From NCBI GenBank assembly GCA_949130495.1, contig OX422221.1:154931241-154995240 (forward strand): a DNA stretch of 64,000 nt, read 5' to 3'. The DNA comes from Sambucus nigra. Lineage: Eukaryota; Streptophyta; Magnoliopsida; Dipsacales; Adoxaceae. Shown piece by piece: positions 55,770 through 64,000 of this stretch. Made by a program: the position numbers and the translations under genes. The first letter of the stretch is position 1, and the number at the start of each line of letters is the position of its first letter. Under the pieces are notes generated by a model that searched no databases, was not told the origin of the DNA, and saw only the letters and a list, made by a program, of their open reading frames with translations.

Positions 55770-57340
55770 TATATTCTTGCCAGTGTTATGATTTGTATAT
55801 CTTTTGTATTATATTTTTCTTTTATTAAGTTATAATTGAAAAAATATAGAAAGATTTTATTTTTTGAAAAATTCAAAAGAATTTTTTTTGTATGGTTGTT
55901 TTACACATTTGGTTTGGCATATTAGTGTGTTTGAATCCAAATTCATTACACAAATTTCACGTTGCTAGGACATTTGGTTATGACTTTAGATACTTGAATT
56001 GATCTTAACCATGCTTATCGAGTTGTTTCGAACTTGATTTTCTTAATATATTTGACTTTGTATATGCTTATACACACACATGCACGAGCTTATTGAATTT
56101 TGACTTCACATGTATATTTGAGCTTGGTCAGATGTTCTCTTATTAATCTTTTCCTCTACATTTTTATTTCACTATGGAGGATTTGTGCATGTAAGAACCG
56201 TTGCAAGTGCGAAATTTGTTTAGAATTGAAAAAATGATGAGTGCACGGGAAAGGGGCCACGAGAGAATAATAATCTCGTCATTAAATCCACCGTTTGAAA
56301 AGAGCCCGAGAAAAATTAAGGCAATGAATAGAATATTACGCCAAAAATGGCCCAATTTTTTTAGTTTGATATGAACATTCAAAATAAAAGAATAGAAATA
56401 TTTATGGGAGTTTGGATGGAAATATCAACGGGTTTGCACAATGACAATGTATCCTAGCTAAGCTTATTTTATCATGGCACTATTGATTTGTAGATTCATT
56501 AAAATTTTAAGCTTGGGTGCATTGTGCTTGTTTTGTTCATTAAGTTCAACTTTATTAGTCACTTAAGGCTAAACCTTAGTTTGATAAAGTTTTGCGGACA
56601 ATTAAAACTTCTTGAACATATTTGAGTGTTTGGGTTATAATTCTTTTGTTTCTAGTTTACGCCCATTCATTCCATTCTACATGTTTTAGCACATATACTA
56701 TGCTATTGTGTAAAGCTTATGTGTTTTGTGTCGTGTTTTATGATCATTTACACCTATATATGTGTAATGTATTTTTGGTGATATATTTTGCATATATTAT
56801 ATATGGTATGTTTTTTGTATTTTTGAAATTTGCATTTTTTTTGGAAAAATTGGGAATTTTCACAGATAAAGGCAAACAACAACTGGGTTCCCATTATAGT
56901 TTCCTTTGAGATGATCATTACACATGCTTGATATACATCTTTTGTTATAATATATTTTCTTCTTCTTGATGCTTTGCACTTAATATCTATTGTTTCTACT
57001 TCTTTGACTGTTTGTCTATTTCAGATAAAAACAAAGAATCTTATGCATTATGGGGGAGTTTTTGACGAGTTTAAATTATGCGGGAGTATTTATTTATGAA
57101 TTATATTTTTTTTCAAACTCGATGAATCACGAGGGTATTTGTTTATATTCTCATGTGTGTAGGTACTTAAAGAGGAATTGAAAGGCACGCGGATGAAGAA
57201 AATGATTATGGGAAGAAGTTGAAGTTTGAAGACAAAGAATCTTATGTCGTTCCATTCTAGGGTTGGGAAGGGTATTAATATCTTTGTAATAAGAGATTTT
57301 GATTTTAACTTTGTGTTATGTCTATTTGTTTGTTTTGTAC
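55770..57340. other. Non-coding 3' part of the gag-only element
   Basis: AT-rich DNA with no recognised frame. A hydrophobic plus-strand frame at 56,622-56,909 (95 codons, rich in Phe, Tyr, Val) looks like membrane segments but has the composition of AT-rich non-coding DNA. TATATGTG/ATATATAT words near 56,750-56,800 are low-complexity. No pol words are present. Confidence 0.5.
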
Positions 57341-57344
57341 CGGA

Positions 57345-57363
57345 ATAGCCGAAGGGGTAGGTT
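57345..57363 (+). other. Polypurine tract of the gag-only element
   Basis: The sequence GCCGAAGGGGTAGGTT ends just before the right LTR start TGTAAGAACAA. It is purine-rich with a G run, typical for plus-strand priming. Confidence 0.65.
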
Positions 57364-58342
57364 TGTAAGAACAATTTTTCTGTCATTGTTCATAGCATAA
57401 CTTTAGGCTAGTTTGGCATATCATGTTATAAATCGCCACATACCATCAAGACGAATCGAACTCAAGCATCTCCAAGTTCAAATACTTTCCGTCATCCCAA
57501 AATGTATAAAATGATTTAGAGTTTGGATTAATTCCTAGAATCATATTTTGGATGTTTAATTTTTATCAAAAGACGAATATGACTCTTTTACTTTGTGAAA
57601 ATATGTTTTTGGAAGACCTGTAGGCAAATTTCAAAGAAAAAGTTTTTTTCATGTTTCAGTTGTTCAAACGACATTGCATAGTCATTCAAATGACATGCTG
57701 ATGTTGTTCAAATGACACGCAAAAGTCGTTCGAATGACCACCGACTTAAGGTTTGTTATAAATAGTTGTTTCGTGGATCAATTTGTTTAAGAATTTTGAA
57801 AAAATGTTACTGTATATCAACAACAAAATTTCTTCAAGTTTTGTATGCCAAAACACTGTTTTAATTCATAACAAATCATCCTTGAATATTGTTGTTGTGA
57901 ATTAGTTTAGAACCCTAGAAAGTTTTGTATCTCTTGCATACACCTTGGTGGATAGGCACTCCATTGCTACTTATGATACCCGTGGGGATTCATTACTGAA
58001 GACAAAGGCTGAGGCTGACGGTGGGCTGCGGTCCATTGTTGGTGTCTAGGGAGTCATTGTTGTTTTTAGGCAGCTGTCTATGTGAGTTTACTGCGGTAGT
58101 TTCATTGCAGATTTTATTGAATTTGCAAGTTACGATTTACGTTATATAGGGAAATGAAGGTTGTAGCCGAAAGGCTTTTTTTTTCTGAAACTTGGCCCTG
58201 TCATATTTGTATGGTTTGATTTATCTGTTTTATCACCATAGATGCATGCATAGGATTAAAAGATAAAATCAATTTAATATTCTCTTGCGCATATTGCAAT
58301 TTTTTTGTTCAAATAACCCTTTGCAATTATTTTTCATTCTCA
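57364..58342 (+). repeat. 3' LTR of the gag-only element, with palindrome array
   Basis: It starts TGTAAGAACAATTTTTCTG and ends TTTTCATTCTCA. The palindrome array has four units with centres at 57,663, 57,685, 57,707 and 57,729, all with a 22 bp step, one unit fewer than the left LTR; the last, GTCGTTCGAATGAC, is nearly perfect. A TATA-like TTATAAATAG follows at about 57,757. About ten further bases (AATTCGCTGC) lie before the probable target duplicate ACTTG. Confidence 0.8.
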
Positions 58343-58352
58343 AATTCGCTGC

Positions 58353-59260
58353 ACTTGTCTTATAGTGCAAGTTTTAATCATTATCTCACACTCCTTGAAC
58401 ACTTTTGGGACTTTATCTTTATGCTTCATGTTGTATAATGAAACTCCCCACCTCAACGTAGGGAAAAATACCTCATACCACCTTTATAAACAACTCTAGT
58501 GGTGTCTCATACATCCAAATAGAAGTAATAAAAAATTTCCTTAATACTATGAATAGCTAGATAATACATGACATTGCAGTGTTTCCCAGATACATATTCT
58601 CACAAAAATCGGACTTGCTAATTTTATGACAATCAAATAAGTCACACTTTCTAATTATGTTCAATACCTTATCACTCTTGCATGTATTATAATCAAATAA
58701 CAATCCAATAACTCTCCTTAACTTGGGAAACTACATCTCCACTTGAAATTGTTCCGATACTCTCATTCCTTGTATTATGTGAAGACCATAACATGTAAAG
58801 AGATCAATAACAACTTTTTCCCATCTATCCTTGTGAAGTAAATACAAGTTATAATGTTGTTTTATAGTCATAATCATTCGGTCACCGCTACACACATATA
58901 ATTACATACTCAACTACATTTTTTAGCTATTTGCCTCTATGTTCCCTAATGGAATCAAACTATTTTGAATATTAAGAACATTTCTAACTTTTGTTAATCA
59001 CATCCTTACACCATCAAATAAATAGATTTGAATTCTACTAATACTAATTGTTAGTTAAGAAATGTTATTTCCCATAAAAGGGTTTCCTTCTTTTACCTCC
59101 TTGTAGGTAATGAACAATTCTCTATTAAAAAACATGTATGATATAGCACATTTGACCAAACCCGTGACATAAGGGTGGGTGAGCCCGCTCAATTTCATGA
59201 TGTGCATTAGTGTTTTCCGTCCACTGTAGATAAGGTAAATTAGCGTAAAGGTCACTGATG
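58353..59260 (-). pseudogene. Copia element 2, protease, pre-integrase and integrase N-terminus
   Basis: From high to low coordinates the minus strand reads HPYVTGLVKCAISYMFFNRE, then LFITYKEVKEGNPFMGNNIS, which is the copia protease region (D-GCS-HM---R--F--Y--V--G---MGN). The active-site Asp-Ser-Gly is not kept. The pre-integrase part shows SKSDFCENMYLG near 58,600 (C-HC- type zinc ligands partly lost), and close to 58,390 HKDKVPKVFKECEIMI, which matches the LKHKDEVF--F--WK-M- segment of the integrase core. It stops at the gag-only element and continues at 53,828. Confidence 0.75.
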
Positions 59261-60574
59261 AGTTACGTTGTGTGATAACCTAAAAATTAGAGTCCCCAAC
59301 CTGTTTAGAAAAAGAAAAAGGAAAATAATTAACCCAGAAAATGGCTACAAGGAAAATTGAGATTGCAAGTGTGTGTTCACCTAAAAATTAAATTCGAAAA
59401 ATCCTAGATTTAGATCAAATTTTCAAATCTCAAAGTGATCCAAGAGAATTGCAATCAAACAAACACAATAAAATAAATGAAAACATCAAACAACCACATA
59501 AAAATACATAAGTTCGGGTATATGAGGAAAGCCCCTAACCTATGGTAAAAGACCTCCCTATGACCTAACATCTCATTAGATTTTAAAATTTGCTTTACTC
59601 GATATAAGAAGATAAATTAATCAAGTTCACATACAAGAATTTACTGATGAATATCGCGCCTCTCCCTCGTTCCAATGACAAATCCAAGTACACTCCATCA
59701 CTTGAAAACAAAAGTCCATTCTTCGTCCTAGATTCACATCATGCTCCAACTCTTCATAGTTATAACATCTCCATTTTAGTTCTCGAAGTGTTGATTGTGG
59801 AATTGAATCAGAATTCAGTTATTAACTTGTATATGCATGGACAAAATCCTCGAAAAAACAAGATCCAAAATGTAGATTTAAAATTCTCACAAACTCCCAA
59901 AGGAATTTGAAATTAGGTTTAGGTAGAGAATTAAAACCTCACAAACTCGAAAATCTCATTAGATAATATATTTTAGAATGAGAAAAATTATTGTAAACAA
60001 ATGGACAGAAACAAGTCTATTTATAACAAAAATTTCAAAATCTGATACTGCCGTGCGAACGGTAAGATCTGATCGCGTGCACAATTTCATCCATTATGCC
60101 CCTAAATCAAAATTAAGCCAAGCGTGTGCACACAAGAATGATTTGATGTTGTGAGAACGGGATTAAAAGTAATGTGTGTGAATGTCGTAGTTCAAAATAT
60201 TCAAAATCTCCTTTAAAAATGTTTTATCTAAAAACCATCATTGAACCGAAATCTTGAAAAACACATACAGAACTCTGTAAAAAAAATTCAAAAACATTTT
60301 GTAAAAAATTAACTTCATTTGGAAAACACACGAGCACATGCAATTATCTCATGTTAATCATACTCTGTAAAAGGATATAGTCTTCATTTGCAGCAAAAGA
60401 TGGCTTCAAAACTTCTTGAGGAGTCTTTATGTATTTAAATAACAATATCCATCAATAAAGGATAAATACACGCTCACTAAACTAGTGAATTAATCTTTTG
60501 GGCCTGATGAACTGCATGTTTCAATGTTTGGACAAAAGAGATATCCAATCTATTCCAAATGTTTAAATTTTCGA
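59261..60574 (-). mobile_element. Sirevirus-like copia LTR, limits uncertain
   Basis: On the minus strand this stretch follows directly after the tract AAAGGGGGAGA (60,585-60,575), where a 3' LTR is expected. It contains a TATA-like GTTATAAATAGACTT at 60,026-60,012 and, 30-170 bp upstream of it in sense, a GC-richer part with CGTGCGAACGG, CGCGTGCAC, GTGTGCACAC and GAGAACGG words. A further word with GGAAAGCCCCTAACCTATGG at 59,528 resembles 52,810 and 12,150. Neither a TG start nor a CA end with target duplication was found, so limits are tentative. Confidence 0.45.
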
Positions 60575-60921
60575 TCTCCCCCTTTGGATATTACATAGCA
60601 AAACCCCCAAAACCCAAAACATCTTGATTACAACAAGTAAACCTCTGTCCATATTAACCATATAATGGGAGAAGCTTGTCGTAATAAAAAAATTCAAATG
60701 GCCGACTCAATATTCCAATGTAAGAACTTTGGTTATGTAGCAATGAGAGGAATCCTAAAAAATCTCAAACAATAATAAACCATTACCTAAAAGATGTTAG
60801 TGGTGAAACTCCCCCTTTTCGGGAATCCTTCCAAAATTAATGATATCAACAAATTTGAATGATGAGATAAAGATAAATGAATAATAACTCCCCCCCAATC
60901 AAAGACATACACACACACAGA

Positions 60922-60968
<47 letters not shown>

Positions 60969-61553
60969 ATCAAAGTACCACAACAAACTCCTAAAGATCA
61001 TAATCAAAGAATATATAAAGCAAGCATATGCTAATATTAAATCTCCCTTCAACATGAAACAAACAAATAATATAACATCTAACAATATATCATCTATAGA
61101 ATCTCCCCCCTTTTATCACATCTAAACAAAAAATCAACACACGTATCAATATAACTCCCCATATCATAAAGCATGAATCAATAGTAACACAAAAATAATA
61201 TTCATATATCAAAATTATATCCCTTTTCCCCAATACATACAAGCACATAAGCTAAACCATAAAATAAAATATCCCCCTTTTTATCTTGGAATAAGACAAA
61301 AAATATCATATAAAAAATTAACACATGAGATATGGTACCAAATATCATGAATATATCAGAGAAAAAACACGAGTCAAAATTCCAAAATCTGAAAGCAGAG
61401 TTCGTGCGCATGAGCACTTTTTGAAGCCGGGCGAATGAAAAGTCCAAAAAAACTTTTTAAAATCCAAAAAACAATATTTTTTGCAACCATAGTACTTAAA
61501 AGTCAAGTCTCTTTCTAACCTTATCACTCTTTTGAATTGAATTACTCCCCCTT
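60575..61553 (-). other. Multiple polypurine tracts, Sirevirus hallmark
   Basis: On the minus strand AAAGGGGGAGA or close variants occur at 60,575-60,585 (exact), 60,808-60,819, 60,887-60,896, 61,102-61,114 (with six G), 61,271-61,281 and 61,544-61,554, with weaker ones near 61,042 and 61,157. Repeated polypurine tracts before the 3' LTR are a described conserved feature of the Sirevirus genus of Ty1/copia. Orientation agrees with an LTR at lower coordinates. Confidence 0.65.
60902..60968. repeat. (CA)n and (TA)n microsatellite
   Basis: ACACACACAC, a short break, then about 16 more CA units lead into TATATATATA. It produces the cysteine/valine-rich chance minus-strand frame at 60,846-61,085, which is not a gene. 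Confidence 0.95.
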
Positions 61554-61559
61554 GATCAT

Positions 61560-64000
61560 AAATCACCAGAAAACACCTCCCAAATATAAACCAATGCAAA
61601 TCACTCAAACTAACGAAAATAACATGGAAAAAGTCTGATATCAAAGAACAATCATTAGCTCAAACAAACAACACTAACATATATGATAAAAAAAGATCAA
61701 ATCCGAATTAGAACTGTGATGAAAATCATACATAATGACATAGTCTAGAATATACTGTCTTTAAAGATCTACAAAACCGAAATTGCGTACAAATTTTATG
61801 TAAACTAAAGATTTTCAATTCACATTTGAAACTTAACAAGAGTATGCTAAGAATCGTATGAGCTTGCAAGTGCATAGATATGGAAAATCACAAAATCATC
61901 ACAAATTGCATTTTTTTGATACATTTAGCAAACTTTTTGTAAGAAAACATAATACAATCATAAGTTTTTCTTTAAGCACTACTCCACCTACAAAAACTCC
62001 CTAGTCAAGTGCTGATATGAATTTTTTAAAATCCCAAACTAAAGAAATATTTCATTTTTGAAATGCTAGATCCCTATCATATTTTTAATGTCCGTTAAAC
62101 TCGTTGCTGGTGACGATTTCCAATACATAGGCTTTTACGTTGATGGGAATGTCACAAAACTAGTCGACACATACCCAATGATAAAAAAATCAAATTGGGT
62201 GTTATCACATTGTTAATAGACCTTATCAACCCTATCACAACTGTCCATATTCAACTCCAACATAAAATATTCTCACTTTTAGCACATATAGACTATAGAG
62301 TGCTTATAAAATTGATGAAATATTGATTTTCACTTTTAAAAAATGGCAAATGCTTGTAAAAACAACAATATGTAATACCATTTGTGAATTGATGCGGTGT
62401 AAGTGAGTACAAGATTTCAAGTCATCAAAGTCAAACTAAAGCCAATGTATACTATGATATTTTTAAAAAGTTTCCTTTGAGAAAACAAATTCAACAATTA
62501 CATAAAAAACAAACCATTTAAGCTATAAATTTCCAAATTATGCAATCCTATATATTTATCAACATGTTAAGTTTGGGGTTTAACCAAAAATACACAAAAC
62601 AAATGAAAAATATTTTCGATTTATTTTTATAAAGGAAGCATAAATAGGATATGTATGAATTCAAAAGTGAGAATATGAAAATCTAGATGAACTCAACACC
62701 CTCAAGGAATAATCTCACTTAAACTCCAACATAAAATGCAACACATTATTCAATGATCATGGAAAACTAAAAGCATATGAACATGAATAGCATGAAAAAC
62801 ATAGGATAAACATGGTGAGATATACTAATGCATGTATATGAACTGGAACATATGGATACACATGGGAATCTATCAAAAGAAGAACATATGTCCAAAAGCA
62901 AACCAATAAGCATGTGATATATAAGGAGCTCAAATATCTCAACAAAAATGGCACAAAACATCTAAGAAATATTGTATAAGATCAAAAATCATGTATGAAT
63001 ATCAAGAGCAACATCTATACCCAAGCAACATAAGATATCATAAGAAGCTCAAACATTCAACATCGAAGGTAGAATAAATGACATATAAGAACCAATAAGA
63101 ATTAAACAAGTAAACATATTTTTGGATTTTTTAAGAATATATCAAAACAAACAAAACAAGCAACACAAGGTATGCGAGAAACAAATCACACATGGATCAC
63201 ACGAAACTCTCACAAAAAAAAGACAAACTTAAAATCTTTTTTAATTTTTCTTAATGTAAACAGAAACAAAAATAAGAACAAATCAAAAGATGCAATAAGG
63301 ATGTATATAAAAAGAATGTAAAACAAACCATACATAAATGACAACAACACTCAACTCATAGCCTAAGAAATGTTATGAAACATGAGATTATATGATCCCA
63401 ACTATGACAAGCACCAAATAGTTAAAGTGTAGGGAGGATCCTATCTTTTAACAATGAGAGGTGGAGGAACTCTAGAAGGTGACTCACCCTTAGAGGAGGA
63501 AACACACAAACCAACATTCAAAATATCTTTTTTTTTTCAAAACATTCCTTGACATGGGATTATTGGATTTAGGAGAAAACCCTTGACACAACATGAGGTT
63601 TCTAATTCAAATTACTTTTTTTAAAACCTTCATCCATCTCAAAATTCAGACACCTTATAATATTTTCATTTACATATGCTATGAAGTCAACATTTCTCTA
63701 AAAAAACGATGTTCTTTCTAAAATCATTTCCATAATCCATTGTTAACTTATGAAAATCCTTCACAATCTCATTCGATTCATTTTAAAATTCATCAAATAA
63801 ATCATGATCATGTCAATGTGAACTAATGAGAGAAGTCTTAAACATTATGCAAAAATCTCTAAGATGACCGATTGTACGATGACAAATTCAAATATAAGTC
63901 TTATGATGAAACACCTTAGATTGACTTTTAGAAACAACTATTCACTTCCTTTTAATTTTTTAATGCTTATAGAAAAACTCTTTTAGTTGAACCTATTATG
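61560..64000. other. Unassigned AT-rich right end
   Basis: By position this could be the part of the Sirevirus-like element between RNase H and the polypurine tracts, where some members carry an envelope-like frame, but I recognise no such protein. On the minus strand near 63,500-63,430 VSSSKGESPSRVPPPLI reads in one frame, and near 63,790-63,700 ESNEIVKDFHKLTMDYGNDF; neither was matched to a family. Overlapping hydrophobic frames at 62,757-62,961 come from AT-rich DNA. Confidence 0.3.

Larger units (their letters stand above)
53829..58352 (+). mobile_element. Gag-only non-autonomous LTR element (TR-GAG-like)
   Basis: Two LTRs of about 1 kb (53,829-54,818 and 57,364-58,342) enclose 2.5 kb that carries only a gag remnant; no protease, RT or integrase words are visible. 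ACTTG precedes the left LTR and recurs at 58,353-58,357, ten bases beyond the obvious right LTR end, and the interrupted integrase reads on there, so it is the likely target duplication. Small plant LTR elements keeping only gag have been described and depend on pol from related copia elements. LTR identity is roughly 80-85 percent, older than the LARD. Confidence 0.75.

Noticed and set aside
56622..56909. Hydrophobic 95-codon frame as a membrane protein
   Set aside because: Composition follows from T-rich DNA within a non-coding part of the gag-only element; no conserved motif or start context.
62757..62961. Two overlapping hydrophobic frames as an envelope-like protein of the Sirevirus-like element
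   Set aside because: Two frames of the same AT-rich DNA give similar hydrophobic peptides; no signal, cleavage site or family words seen.

Overview
This 64 kb window looks like a piece of a plant nuclear genome, almost certainly heterochromatic or pericentromeric. Nearly everything recognisable is LTR-retrotransposon sequence of plant type: Ty3/gypsy elements of the Tekay/Del chromovirus kind and of the Tat/Ogre kind, Ty1/copia elements, and two non-autonomous derivatives. Primer-binding sites match plant initiator-Met tRNA (TGGTATCAGAGC-like). I found no intact host gene, tRNA or rRNA, and no long uninterrupted coding frame; every coding region is a fossil with stops and frameshifts. Species cannot be named. 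Except where stated, all calls rest on reading motifs by eye and not on a database search.

Layout. (1) About 1-9,261 and 33,851-40,930 appear to be two halves of one old Tat/Ogre-type Ty3/gypsy element on the minus strand: gag near 36 kb, reverse transcriptase split between 34.5-33.85 kb and 9.26-9.0 kb, RNase H near 8.6 kb, integrase 8.1-6.3 kb, and a plus-strand (antisense) reading region at 1.0-5.9 kb that weakly resembles a plant mobile domain gene. (2) Its reverse transcriptase is split by a plus-strand Ty1/copia element (LTRs 9,315-10,650 and 32,516-33,850; pol remnant 31,090-32,500). (3) Inside that copia element sits a cluster of long-LTR Tekay-like gypsy fragments: an LTR piece at 12,455-14,201, a 3.1 kb LTR at 14,202-17,288, a truncated LTR ending at 20,995, a decayed gag-pol with chromodomain at 23,300-26,620, and another 3.0 kb LTR at 26,621-29,637. 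These LTRs are related but are not pairs of one insertion. (4) From about 40,945 to 59,260 the minus strand carries a second Ty1/copia element (RNase H, RT, integrase, protease read from low to high coordinates). It is interrupted by a 9.5 kb non-autonomous LARD-like element (41,281-50,791), by a probable lone LTR (about 52,437-53,711), and by a 4.5 kb element with only a gag remnant (53,829-58,352). In the first and last cases the interrupted protein resumes on the other side of the insertion. (5) 59,270-61,560 looks like the 3' end of a Sirevirus-like copia element on the minus strand, with a series of polypurine tracts. The last 2.4 kb is AT-rich and unassigned.

The features that struck me most are not genes. 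First, at least four LTR families here, and possibly a fifth, carry arrays of short palindromes with family-specific cores. The GAATCGATTC arrays occur in pairs with an almost invariant 19 bp step in separate LTR copies, and the TTCAAA/TTCGAA array of the gag-only element has a 22 bp step just upstream of a TATA box. Second, a block of about 60-85 bp occurs nine times, always in sense relative to its host element, in both LTRs and internal regions of coding and non-coding gypsy relatives. It may be a cis-acting signal shared by an autonomous family and its LARD parasite.
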